Assembly (NCBI GenBank): GCA_029263055.1
Contig: JAJCYG010000078.1
Location: 1-36,761 of the forward strand
Origin: Actinomycetes bacterium
GTDB lineage: Bacteria; Auribacterota; JAJCYG01
Length of the DNA: 36,761 bases
Direction of reading: 5' to 3'
In this document: positions 13,085-20,129 of the stretch, piece after piece
How the letters are laid out: every line of letters begins with the position of its first letter
Position numbering within the stretch: the first letter of the stretch is position 1
The notes under the pieces: model-generated
The model's input: only the letters and a program-made list of their open reading frames with translations
What the model was told of the DNA's origin: nothing
The model's database searches: none
Program-made: the position numbers and the translations under genes

Positions 13085-14134
13085 ATGGCAACTATTGGCC
13101 TAGCCCTTCCCTTCATCCTCGGCGGCATCGCGGTCGTCGGAGGTATTGCGTACTTTGTCGGCAAGGAGGAGGAAAGCGGTCTTCCTTCTCCGTACCCTAT
13201 CCCACCTCCTGCGCCGCCGGCGGGGAAGGACGATGCCGACGAACTTTTCGGAGCTTTCGGTGACAAGCTCCCGGAGAACGTGTGGATCTCCGTGGGGGGC
13301 GTAGATTGGGGGGCCGACCCAGATATAGGTACGCCACCAGGTGCATCCGTCGCTCGTTTTTACGTGACTGGCGGAGGGGGCGTATCGGCTCTCGAAGAAG
13401 CGATAGAGGTCTACGAGCAAGTAGTCCTTCCTGCTGCGATCACGCACACCGACATGGGGTTTCAGATCATCGGACCCGGCTCCCTGGGAGGCGAGGAAGG
13501 CGCTGTGTACGCGTTCACCATGGATTGGAAGGACCCGAGATCCATCTCGGGTACGGGACCGCACTACGCGTCCTACAATAAGCTTGTCTACGGGATCAAA
13601 CAATCGGAACTCGCAGAAGCTCGGGCCACGTTGACGATATGGCCCGACCCAGTGGTGATCGAGTTCGGCAAGGCGCTCCAGAACGGCATCACGGAGAAGA
13701 TGAAGTTCGATGCGTTCCCGCTGAGCAGCAACAAGATCCTTGTTTCGTCTCAGTGCACGGCGGTGGTGGAGGGGGACATGTTCTGGCCGCGGTGGCCTAT
13801 CGCTGGAATGGGCACTCCAGGGCCTAATAACCCGTGGCCCCAGGTGAGCGTCAATGCGGTGGAAGCTCCGAGCTTATCGCAGGTGCTCGCTGTCCCCAAC
13901 AACAGCGCTATCGGGTACGTTGACTACGTGATCGCGAACGACCCAAACGCCTCTGTACTCGGCATCACGAACGACATCATCGACCAGGCCGCACAGATGA
14001 GCGGCACCCTGTGCCCAAGCGTGAACTACATGTCCGAAGGGATGGTGGAATACTTCAACTGGCTCAAGTGGCGTGTGCAGCACGAGGCCGATATGAGCGA
14101 CCCAGGGATTCCTTTCGCTCCGCCTAACCCGTAA
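13085..14134 (+). CDS. N-terminally anchored large protein
   Basis: 349 residues. The membrane module is at 2-27 (TIGLALPFILGGIAVVGGIA followed by YFVGKEEES), then a Pro-rich linker (PYPIPPPAPPAG) and a ~300-residue soluble part with alternating beta (VWISVGGVDWG, ARFYVTGGGG) and helical (ALEEAIEVYEQVVLPAA) segments. Two cysteines. No family recognised. Predicted exposed, membrane-tethered virion or entry protein; last of the N-anchored series. Confidence 0.65.
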   Translation: MATIGLALPFILGGIAVVGGIAYFVGKEEESGLPSPYPIPPPAPPAGKDDADELFGAFGDKLPENVWISVGGVDWGADPDIGTPPGASVARFYVTGGGGVSALEEAIEVYEQVVLPAAITHTDMGFQIIGPGSLGGEEGAVYAFTMDWKDPRSISGTGPHYASYNKLVYGIKQSELAEARATLTIWPDPVVIEFGKALQNGITEKMKFDAFPLSSNKILVSSQCTAVVEGDMFWPRWPIAGMGTPGPNNPWPQVSVNAVEAPSLSQVLAVPNNSAIGYVDYVIANDPNASVLGITNDIIDQAAQMSGTLCPSVNYMSEGMVEYFNWLKWRVQHEADMSDPGIPFAPPNP

Positions 14135-14141
14135 AACAAGC

Positions 14142-14255
14142 ATGGACGACGACCTCGCGCAGAGAGTGACCCGCCAACGTCGGATTGCGGCAGCCCTGTG
14201 GATTGGGCTGGGGACCGCGTTGATCTACGCAGTGGTACGGAGCGCACGCTCATGA
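14142..14255 (+). CDS. 37-residue membrane peptide
   Basis: A short gene (ATG 14142, TGA 14253). Charged N-terminus (DDDLAQRVTRQRR) then one hydrophobic helix (IAAALWIGLGTALIYAVV) and a basic end. The stop overlaps the Tad2 ATG (ATGA), supporting it as real. Unknown role. Confidence 0.5.
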   Translation: MDDDLAQRVTRQRRIAAALWIGLGTALIYAVVRSARS

Positions 14256-14464
14256 CCTTCTCCGAAGCACTCACCCTCCTCGATGAGGGACGCTCGCTCG
14301 CCCGGGAGGGTTGGCATGGTAAGCACTGCGTGGCCCGTTACGAGCCGGGACACGACACACCGTTCACCGGACCGTTCCTCGTGATTCAGACGGAAAAGGG
14401 CGACTACATGCCCTGGCTGGCCTCTCCAGCCGACCTCGTTGCGTCCGACTGGCACGTTCTGTAG
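14252..14464 (+). CDS. tad2: Tad2-family anti-Thoeris protein (DUF2829)
   Basis: 70 residues, ATGA-coupled. The whole protein matches DUF2829: MTFSEALTLLDEGRSLAREGW at the N-terminus (family: helix, Lys/Arg, ARxGW), then PFLVIQTEKGDYMPWLASPAD with the PWxxSxxD signature, and the terminal ASDW. Characterised Tad2 proteins bind and sequester the cyclic ADP-ribose-type signal of Thoeris defence. This one is shorter than SPO1 Tad2 because the central loop is reduced. It acts in the host cytoplasm. Placement inside the virion/lysis block rather than with early genes is odd. Confidence 0.85.
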   Translation: MTFSEALTLLDEGRSLAREGWHGKHCVARYEPGHDTPFTGPFLVIQTEKGDYMPWLASPADLVASDWHVL

Positions 14465-14473
14465 CCTGGAGCA

Positions 14474-14872
14474 GTGGTCAGCAGACTCCGCTCCATCGTG
14501 CTCATGTTCGCCGTCGCCGTTGTTGCACTCGGCGGCTGTGCGAACGCAGCGGCCGTCTACACCGAAGGGGGCCTCCGTGCCGGCGCCGGTGCATGGGACG
14601 CGGTCTACAAGGCCAAAGCCACTGAGTGTGAGTCGAAGCATGAGCCCGCGACCCCTGAGATGGAAGGGTGCTTTGGGGCCTACTTCGACGCGGACGCCAA
14701 AGTCGGGACTGCCATCGAGGCCGCGGTCGCCGTACTCCGCACCTACTGGGTTGCCCGAGCCGCTGGTGAGAAGCCCGACGTGAAGAAGCTCGCGCAGCAG
14801 TTGGCCGACATCATCGAAGACCTGCCGCCGGAGGCGAAAGAGTACTTCGACCGGGTGAAGGGGTTGAAGTAG
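14474..14872 (+). CDS. putative lipoprotein
   Basis: 132 residues from GTG 14474. Signal peptide RLRSIVLMFAVAVVALGGC: Leu-Gly-Gly-Cys is a good lipobox, so the mature protein would start at Cys22 and be lipid-anchored. Mature part is helical with two further cysteines (ATECESK, EGCFGAYF). A TAGCCT hexamer overlapping the tad2 stop ends six bases before the start and could be a -10. Possible roles: superinfection exclusion or spanin-type lysis lipoprotein; size is larger than typical o-spanins. Confidence 0.65.
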   Translation: MVSRLRSIVLMFAVAVVALGGCANAAAVYTEGGLRAGAGAWDAVYKAKATECESKHEPATPEMEGCFGAYFDADAKVGTAIEAAVAVLRTYWVARAAGEKPDVKKLAQQLADIIEDLPPEAKEYFDRVKGLK

Positions 14873-15334
14873 ATGGCCTCCACCATGGGCAGTGACGAGT
14901 TTGTAGAAGCAGTTCGAGCGAAAGCCGATCTCGGTCAGGGCTACCTCCGCACGAGCACCTACAACAACTTCAACAAAAAGCACGACTCCGCCCACATTAC
15001 GTTTGTCAACGTCCCGTCGGACGTGGGGAGCGGTGGCGGCGGAGCAGTGGCCGCGAACAACCGCTTGCTGATGTTCGTGGACGGTTTCGGCGCCGGCAAA
15101 GACGAACCACCCCCGACCGGCAAGGTGAAGTTCCGTGTCGGAGCAGCAGAGCTTCTCTCCCGGGACAAAAGACCTCGTGGAAAAACCGCCACGCCCGAGC
15201 GCATGGTGGACTACGTCGCAGGCATCATCTCCGAAGCGTCCAAGCAAGCTCCGAAGCTGAATCCTGAGTCAAGCGGGCGTCGGCCCAACCCAGCACCTGC
15301 CACGAGCGATCTCGTGCGGAAGTTGAAGTTTTGA
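14873..15334 (+). CDS. hypothetical protein with C-terminal LVRKLKF tail
   Basis: 153 residues; ATG directly follows the previous TAG. N-terminal helix (SDEFVEAVRAKADLG), a Gly-rich loop, a beta-like middle and a disordered Pro/Ser/Arg region. It ends TSDLVRKLKF-stop, almost the same as the C-terminus of the next gene. No family recognised. Confidence 0.6.
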   Translation: MASTMGSDEFVEAVRAKADLGQGYLRTSTYNNFNKKHDSAHITFVNVPSDVGSGGGGAVAANNRLLMFVDGFGAGKDEPPPTGKVKFRVGAAELLSRDKRPRGKTATPERMVDYVAGIISEASKQAPKLNPESSGRRPNPAPATSDLVRKLKF

Positions 15335-15622
15335 GTGAGCGCGACTCTCAGCGACTCGTCTTTGTTCGAGATATGGAACGACCTGAGCGCGGAGACGCAG
15401 TACGAGCTTGTCCACATCCCGTGGTGGAGACTCCGCTGGAACAAGTGGAGCCGCGCAGCGAGACGTGAGTTGCGAGACGCCGAAGTTATCGACGCTGATG
15501 GGAAGATCACCGCAGCCGGTTTCAAGTTGCAAGACTTCGGTAGTAGCCGTCTGCTACCTTACGAGAATCCTGGGGTCGTTCCCCAGACTACGACCAGCCT
15601 CGTGCGAGAGTTGAGATTCTGA
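15335..15622 (+). CDS. hypothetical protein with C-terminal LVRELRF tail
   Basis: 95 residues from a GTG abutting the previous stop. Trp-rich helical N-terminal half (FEIWNDLSAETQYELVHIPW), short linker, then TTSLVRELRF-stop, matching the tail of the 14873 gene while the bodies differ. The tail may be a shared incorporation or docking peptide. Its TGA overlaps the next ATG. Confidence 0.6.
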   Translation: MSATLSDSSLFEIWNDLSAETQYELVHIPWWRLRWNKWSRAARRELRDAEVIDADGKITAAGFKLQDFGSSRLLPYENPGVVPQTTTSLVRELRF

Positions 15623-15837
15623 TGGCACGCTTCCTCATCATGCTCGACTACACCGACCCCACAGAGTGGAGCGTCGGTGCAGTTCCTACGTTCGAGAAAG
15701 GCGCCGAGGCCACCGGGCCCGAAATCGCCAAAGTCCTGCGCGAAGCCGCCGATCAAATCGACAAGTGGGAAGCTGAGGACGGCAACGAGATGAAGCTCCC
15801 AGTCAAATACCTGGTCGAAGGAGTCGAAGTAGCATGA
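15622..15837 (+). CDS. small hypothetical protein
   Basis: 71 residues, TGATG-coupled. Acidic, with an amphipathic helix (IAKVLREAADQIDKWEAED). No family recognised; coupled by ATGA to the next gene. Confidence 0.55.
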   Translation: MARFLIMLDYTDPTEWSVGAVPTFEKGAEATGPEIAKVLREAADQIDKWEAEDGNEMKLPVKYLVEGVEVA

Positions 15838-16028
15838 GCGCAGCCGCAGTCGTGGGACCCATCCTGTCCATCGCCGCCAAAATCGCCGAGTGGGTCGATG
15901 AGGGCCTAGATAACGATGCCATCCGTAAGAGGCTGGCCGACCCGTCGCATGTGGGTGACGACCTCCTGGACGGCGTTCGCGAGCGCCGGGAGATCGGTGA
16001 GCGACTGCTGGGGAGAGGACCCGGGTAA
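15834..16028 (+). CDS. small hypothetical helical protein
   Basis: 64 residues, ATGA overlap with the gene before and a one-base overlap with the next start. Amphipathic N-terminal helix (VVGPILSIAAKIAEWVDEG) and a charged remainder (DAIRKRLADP, GVRERREIGERLLG). Unknown function. Confidence 0.55.
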   Translation: MSAAAVVGPILSIAAKIAEWVDEGLDNDAIRKRLADPSHVGDDLLDGVRERREIGERLLGRGPG

Positions 16029-16477
16029 TGCACGCGAGCAGAACCCAACGCATGATGAATCCGGGGATGCCGCTCAGCAGACCCGAGCCGGTGCGCCCGG
16101 CGCGGCCTAAGACCGCCAACCCCTTCGCTACTCCGACCTCGTCAGCCCCCTGGCACTGTGCGGAGTACTGCGCTCAGAAGTGGTCGCAGCCCGGGACGTT
16201 CCCCGAGTACCAGAACTGTCTGGACACCTGCCGACGCAAGTGGCCTTCACGGTTCACTTCGGGACTGCCCCCAGTTGACCCCGGAGGTCACACGTTCACT
16301 CCCCGTCCGGCGTGCCCCCCGGGGCAGTACGCTCCATGTGATGGGTTGAAGAACCCATTCATCCCGGGGGACAACTGCTCTGCGTGGGGCCCCTGTGCAC
16401 CGCTGCCCATCGCTATTCCGCGCTCGCCCGCGCGGGGTTGGCAGATTCCGCGTGCAGCTAGGGCGATGAGACGATGA
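16028..16477 (+). CDS. Cys-rich hypothetical protein
   Basis: 149 residues. Basic Pro-rich N-terminus, then HCAEYCAQKW ... YQNCLDTCRRKW, a C-x3-C twice 20 residues apart typical of CHCH-like disulphide hairpins, then four more cysteines in PACPPGQYAPCDG and NCSAWGPCAP. Eight cysteines suggest disulphides or metal binding in an exposed, possibly virion-surface protein. No family recognised. Confidence 0.55.
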   Translation: MHASRTQRMMNPGMPLSRPEPVRPARPKTANPFATPTSSAPWHCAEYCAQKWSQPGTFPEYQNCLDTCRRKWPSRFTSGLPPVDPGGHTFTPRPACPPGQYAPCDGLKNPFIPGDNCSAWGPCAPLPIAIPRSPARGWQIPRAARAMRR

Positions 16478-17022
16478 ACGGTCCCCAACCACTTCCGCAA
16501 GGCGGGGGGACTCCGCTCAAGAAGCTTCAGGCTGTCGCCAAACAGATGATCGAGCGGTTCACGCCTACGAACCACACTCAGGACATCATGAGCTACGACT
16601 ACCGCGAGGTACAAGGCGTAGTTCCGGCTGGGATTACGGCCACACCCCACGGGCTCCAGGTTCCCAACGCACGCAAGTTGGGGAGACTGGAGGTCTGGAG
16701 CGTGGTAGCTCCGGGGGTGGGCGAGAGCACGATCATCCGTATGTTCCGCGTGCGAGGAATCGGCGGTTTCTCGTTCACGCTTTTAGCCCCCGCGTTCACG
16801 TTGAACGCAGCGAGTTTTCCTGGCGCCGGCATTCCGCTCGATCTTACGGACACCATCTTCCCGAACGTGGCGTTCCTGGAAGGGGACTTCATCGCTTGCT
16901 CGTGGGAACACAGTGGTCCGCAGGTGATGCAACCCCTGAACGTCAACTGGAACACGTCGTGTGAACGGCCTGCATCTGGACCGGCACCTACGGCTGTTCC
17001 CACTATCTGGCCCATACCCTGA
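16474..17022 (+). CDS. beta-rich protein, candidate virion component
   Basis: 182 residues. After a charged N-terminal helix (KKLQAVAKQMIERF) the chain is mostly beta-like with Gly/Pro turns (EVQGVVPAGITATPHGLQ, RLEVWSVVAPG, GFSFTLLAPAFTL) and a Trp/Pro-rich end. Such a pattern fits a small beta-sandwich or single jelly-roll, as in spike or minor capsid proteins, but there is no family-level match. Confidence 0.5.
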   Translation: MNGPQPLPQGGGTPLKKLQAVAKQMIERFTPTNHTQDIMSYDYREVQGVVPAGITATPHGLQVPNARKLGRLEVWSVVAPGVGESTIIRMFRVRGIGGFSFTLLAPAFTLNAASFPGAGIPLDLTDTIFPNVAFLEGDFIACSWEHSGPQVMQPLNVNWNTSCERPASGPAPTAVPTIWPIP

Positions 17023-17033
17023 GAGACACCATC

Positions 17034-17258
17034 ATGAATGTGATCAAAGCACTGTTCGACAGCAAGAAGTTCATCGTGTTCCTGACCGGAACGATTACCT
17101 CCGCGGCGGTGTTGTTCGCTGGGATGGAGGAAGCTCAAGCGGCGCAGCTTGCCGACCGCATCATGTTTCTGACGGGCACGTATATCGGTGGTCAGGGTCT
17201 TGCAGATCTCGGGAAGGGCATTTCTGGGAAAGGAAAAAGCACCGATGCCAAGGCGTAG
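17034..17258 (+). CDS. small two-helix membrane protein, holin-like
   Basis: 74 residues. Hydrophobic segments at ~12-28 (KFIVFLTGTITSAAVLFAG) and ~43-58 (IMFLTGTYIGGQGLADLG) with an acidic loop and basic C-terminus (KGKSTDAKA). The repeated FLTGT-x-I motif in both segments suggests an internal duplication. Size and topology fit a class II-type holin; a possible secreted muralytic enzyme lies two genes downstream. The assignment is by topology only. Confidence 0.5.
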   Translation: MNVIKALFDSKKFIVFLTGTITSAAVLFAGMEEAQAAQLADRIMFLTGTYIGGQGLADLGKGISGKGKSTDAKA

Positions 17259-17757
17259 AATCAACGTACCCGCTCCGCTTACCGTAGGGGTGATCCCTTC
17301 GGGGGAAGAGGTCGAGTTCCCCACGCCGACGCCACAGCCGCAGAGACCGAGTGGTGGTCTGAGTCGCGCGACGGTGACAAGCATGATCCGCCGGTTGGCT
17401 CGTGGAGGTGCTCCGGTTCGAGCGATTCTCCCGGTGTTCGACATCGTGACAGACCCCGGTCCACCGGGGCTCGCTTACAAGGTGGCCGTGGGGGACGATT
17501 TGGGGAGCATCGTGATCTTGGGTGAGAACCTCACGGGCATCACGACGGTGGACGTAAGCACAGATGTGAACGTCGGAGGCAATGGCAGCCCGCCACCCGT
17601 GGTGGGACCTCTCACGGTGACCGATACATCGATCCTCGTTCCGATTGATGCCTCGGGGTCTCTGTTTGCTGGAGACTTCTGGGGCATCATCCTTCGAGAT
17701 GCTGCTGGCAACGTCTACGGCGCGCCATCGCCCCTCAACATATTCGCGCAGTTGTAA
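17245..17757 (+). CDS. protein with IPT/TIG-like beta domain
   Basis: 170 residues from the ATG at 17245 (AAGGAAAAAG upstream). Basic N-terminus (PRRRINVPAP), Thr/Pro linker, helix (TVTSMIRRLARGG), then a domain resembling IPT/TIG beta-sandwiches: GSIVILGENLTGITTVDVS, followed by strands ending IILRDAAGNVYGAPSPLNI. TIG-like domains occur in phage tail and surface proteins. Probable structural or surface role (inference). Confidence 0.55.
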   Translation: MPRRRINVPAPLTVGVIPSGEEVEFPTPTPQPQRPSGGLSRATVTSMIRRLARGGAPVRAILPVFDIVTDPGPPGLAYKVAVGDDLGSIVILGENLTGITTVDVSTDVNVGGNGSPPPVVGPLTVTDTSILVPIDASGSLFAGDFWGIILRDAAGNVYGAPSPLNIFAQL

Positions 17758-17780
17758 CGCGCTCGTAGCGCACTCGGGCA

Positions 17781-17789
17781 TGATAGGCT
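17781..17789 (+). promoter_or_regulatory. extended -10 element, TGATAGGCT
   Basis: TG-n-TAGGCT followed by seven bases and the ATG at 17797. Same layout as 5535, 7376 and 8959. Precedes the only sizeable noncoding gap (17758-17796) in this part of the block. Confidence 0.4.
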
Positions 17790-17796
17790 CCGGGCC

Positions 17797-18933
17797 ATGC
17801 GATGGATTTGCGCGCTGGGGGTCTTTCTATTCACCTGCGGGGGCGTAGCTCCGGAGGCCTCAGCGCCCTCCAGAGCGCTCAATGAGCCCCCCGCCATCGA
17901 GGTAATGACGTTGGCAGAAACGCCGACTGAGAGGGTGTCCCAGAGCGCCTCGGAGGCGCCAGATCCTTACGAGGGTTGGGCGTCGTGGTGCGAGCCCCTG
18001 GACTACGACCACTCGTGCCAGAGCCACGAGGAGTGCGCCACCGCGCACCCCAATCACCCAGCACAGCGTCCGATGCGGTGCTTCAACCCCTGGTACGCCA
18101 AGATGCGACCCGAGTACAAAGTATGCGCTCCCGGCCACGCTGGGAAGCGCGAGCGAGGCTGGCGGGAGGACCGACTGCGCGAGGTCATCCGCCAGCAGTA
18201 CTTCAACGAGGCAGAGATCTGCGGCCCCGACGACGGGCGCCCCCTGTGGCGCCACGGCTGGCGTTGCGAGAAGGCGGCGGCCAGGGGCGACAAGCTCCTG
18301 GCGTTCCTGTGGGTCGGCTACATGCGCGAGACCACGGCGCGCCCTTGGAAGCGCCACAGGCTCGACGCCGATGTGAAGGCGAGCAGGACGGCATGGTTCA
18401 AGATGGCCGACCGCTACGGGTGGACCATCGAGACTGCCCAAGGTGAGGTCGCCTCCATGACGGCTGGTCCGGGCGCCAACCCATACTACGGCCAACGCTA
18501 CCGGTGGCACTTCGGCCTCGGCCCCATCGGCCAGAACGCTCCGCTGTGGGTGCACAACTGGGACCCCCAGGCGCCCCCGGAGATCCTTTGTCGTGAGGTC
18601 GAACCGTTCGAGGCCTACCTGCGTCGCGCTCGCGATGCCCTCACGACTCTGCGTCACGGCATCCGCTGCGATGGGGAGTACTACGAGGACAAGTCGCCCA
18701 CCTGGGAAGTACTCCATCGCGCTGTCAATTTGGGCAGCGTGTGTCCCCCCAGCAACGCTCGGCACCAACGGGGGCTCGCCCGTTTTCGTAAGCACGCGGA
18801 GCGTCACGGGCTCAAATACGATGAAGTGGTGACCGCGGCCATGCTGGGCGAGCCCATTCCGGTGGAAGCGCAGAACGAACGTGCTGCGGAGATTTACGCC
18901 GTCCTGGAACGCAAGCTCCCGAAGATGCAGTGA
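17797..18933 (+). CDS. secreted protein, possibly lysozyme/transglycosylase-like
   Basis: 378 residues. N-terminal export signal (WICALGVFLFTCGG); LFTC is a poor lipobox, so cleavage after ASA near residue 23 is equally possible. A disordered segment is followed by a Cys-rich stretch (WCEPLDYDHSCQSHEECA). Residues ~165-290 hold a pattern reminiscent of lytic transglycosylases: FLWVGYMRETTARPW (candidate catalytic Glu), YRWHFGLGPIGQNAPLWV (GLGPxGQ resembling the GxxGLMQ motif) and a helix FEAYLRRARDALTTLR. Predicted periplasmic or exported. The lysozyme assignment is tentative; the sequence context (holin-like gene nearby) agrees with an exported endolysin. Confidence 0.5.
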   Translation: MRWICALGVFLFTCGGVAPEASAPSRALNEPPAIEVMTLAETPTERVSQSASEAPDPYEGWASWCEPLDYDHSCQSHEECATAHPNHPAQRPMRCFNPWYAKMRPEYKVCAPGHAGKRERGWREDRLREVIRQQYFNEAEICGPDDGRPLWRHGWRCEKAAARGDKLLAFLWVGYMRETTARPWKRHRLDADVKASRTAWFKMADRYGWTIETAQGEVASMTAGPGANPYYGQRYRWHFGLGPIGQNAPLWVHNWDPQAPPEILCREVEPFEAYLRRARDALTTLRHGIRCDGEYYEDKSPTWEVLHRAVNLGSVCPPSNARHQRGLARFRKHAERHGLKYDEVVTAAMLGEPIPVEAQNERAAEIYAVLERKLPKMQ

Positions 18934-18952
18934 GCGTGGTACACCCAACTCC

Positions 18953-19642
18953 ATGAAACGAACGACGGTTTTCGGATTCTTCTCTGGCCTCATTGTGGCG
19001 TTCGCTTGCACGCCAGGGGATTGCATTCGCAACTCGGACTGCGACAGCAACATGTGTGTCTCAGGTGAGTGCGTAGATCCTGGCGGCACCGACGGCACCG
19101 ACGGGACAGACAGCGGCACGAGCACCACGGCATCCACGGATAGCGCCGGGGGCACAGATGGAACCTGCCTCCTGCATTGCTTCGCGGCGGCAGAGACCTA
19201 CAACTTGCCATCACCTTCGACTCCGTTTCCGGTCGGTACCACTTGTCCAGGGGGCATTGGTGACCTGTCGGAGCAGGACTCGGTACTGATCCCCATGCAG
19301 GCCATCGCGTCGGTGTGCCCCATTGTGGACCAAGCTGGCGCTCAGACGATCATGGATGCTTGCGGTTGTGGGATGAGCGGAACGCCCCCCGTGGACCCAG
19401 CGTGGATTGAGTACGTCACCCTGTTCACGGCGGCACTACACGACGCGTGCGTGGGCGCCCTGAACGTAGCCTACGGTTGCAGTATGGGCGTTCTGGAGAC
19501 AGCGCAGCTTTGTGACGACTACCTGGTGAACGAAGTGACGCAGCGCATGCTCAACGAGAGCGTAGACGGCTGCCTTGATGACGGAAACCAGGGTGCGACC
19601 GTTCCGTGGACGTGTGACCACGAAGCTCTCACCTGTGGGTGA
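18953..19642 (+). CDS. host-type lipoprotein with Gly-Thr-Asp linker
   Basis: 229 residues from the ATG at 18953. Signal FGFFSGLIVAFAC ends in a lipobox-like Ala-Phe-Ala-Cys. A Cys cluster follows (CTPGDCIRNSDCDSNMC), then a low-complexity linker of GTD and ST repeats (~residues 44-70), then a ~155-residue domain with about ten further cysteines. This linker style is characteristic of surface lipoproteins of Nannocystis-related Myxococcota, so the gene may be host-derived or surface-remodelling cargo. Function unknown. A weak TGGTACACC element precedes the start. Confidence 0.7.
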   Translation: MKRTTVFGFFSGLIVAFACTPGDCIRNSDCDSNMCVSGECVDPGGTDGTDGTDSGTSTTASTDSAGGTDGTCLLHCFAAAETYNLPSPSTPFPVGTTCPGGIGDLSEQDSVLIPMQAIASVCPIVDQAGAQTIMDACGCGMSGTPPVDPAWIEYVTLFTAALHDACVGALNVAYGCSMGVLETAQLCDDYLVNEVTQRMLNESVDGCLDDGNQGATVPWTCDHEALTCG

Positions 19643-19669
19643 CCCCTGGCCCTCCACTACCGGAGCGTG

Positions 19670-19675
19670 TATTGT
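19670..19675 (+). promoter_or_regulatory. candidate -10 for the tmRNA transcript, TATTGT
   Basis: Within the gap 19643-19763, TATTGT is the best -10 match upstream of the tmRNA, about 95 bases before its 5' end, so a precursor trimmed by RNase P is implied. The gap also holds an inverted repeat CCTCA-ACG-TGAGG (19723-19735) and a CGGGG/CCCCG hairpin. A 10-codon reading frame starts at 19682 but I do not call it. Confidence 0.3.
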
Positions 19676-19763
19676 CGTGGCATGAAGGAGGGGCGTCATG
19701 CGTTCGGGGGGTAAAGCCCCGACCTCAACGTGAGGAACGTACAGCGCACTTCTGTCTACTTTC

Positions 19764-20126
19764 GGGCCTGATTTGGTTTCGACGGAGGACACGAGTAAAC
19801 GGTTGCGTGTGCCGGGGCCTCTACCGCCGGCTCAAAAACGGATGAGGAAAACACAACTGCTGTCAACAGCAACGATTACGGCGTCGCTCTCGTAGCGTAA
19901 CCGTCCAGCCCAACCAAGGGTCCACAGTAGGGGACGGCTGGTCATTCACAGTGGATAGCTTCTCAGGGTGTCCAGATTCCGAGTCGCGAAACGTACTGGA
20001 ATCCAAGCCGAGCAGGGTTGTCCCCGCACCAACCGCTCGGCCCACGTAAAGAAGGGGGGAATACACACGTAGACGCCGTTCACAACGGTCAGCCGGACCC
20101 GGATTCGATTTCCGGCGGGTCCACCC
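19764..20126 (+). ncRNA. ssrA: tmRNA (transfer-messenger RNA)
   Basis: 5' end GGGCCTG pairs with 3' CGGGTCC (20116-20122) as a 7-bp acceptor stem with a G3-U70 pair, the alanine identity element. The conserved GGTTTCGAC follows the 5' stem. The T-arm is CCGGA-TTCGATT-TCCGG. The 3' end reads ACC-CA, so CCA is completed after transcription. The tag frame ends at TAA 19898-19900 and reads EENTTAVNSNDYGVALVA if resumption is at GAG 19844; the exact resume codon is uncertain, but the -ALVA end fits a proteolysis tag. CCGTCC (19901-19906) pairs with GGACGG (19934-19939) as the helix after the tag. tmRNA rescues stalled ribosomes. Bacteria already have one, so a second copy in a phage is notable; SmpB is not seen here. 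Confidence 0.92.
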
Positions 20127-20129
20127 AGA

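Noticed and set aside
14225..15247. Leftward open frame of 340 codons opposite tad2, the lipoprotein and the 14873 gene
   Set aside because: It covers a strong DUF2829 match and a lipobox on the other strand and crosses several gene junctions; no ribosome site or protein-like features.
17860..19155. Long leftward open frame of 431 codons opposite the secreted protein and lipoprotein genes
   Set aside because: It is the antisense shadow of two well-supported rightward genes; it reads as Ala/Pro/Arg-rich text without domains, typical of GC-rich antisense frames.
19682..19714. Ten-codon leader peptide before the tmRNA
   Set aside because: It has a start codon six bases after a -10-like hexamer but nothing else supports translation; more likely part of the tmRNA precursor leader.
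19764..20126. tmRNA as the host's ssrA marking a prophage boundary (attL)
   Set aside because: Phage-type genes lie on both sides and the integrase is 11 kb away, so a phage-encoded tmRNA is simpler. It cannot be fully excluded without flanking sequence.
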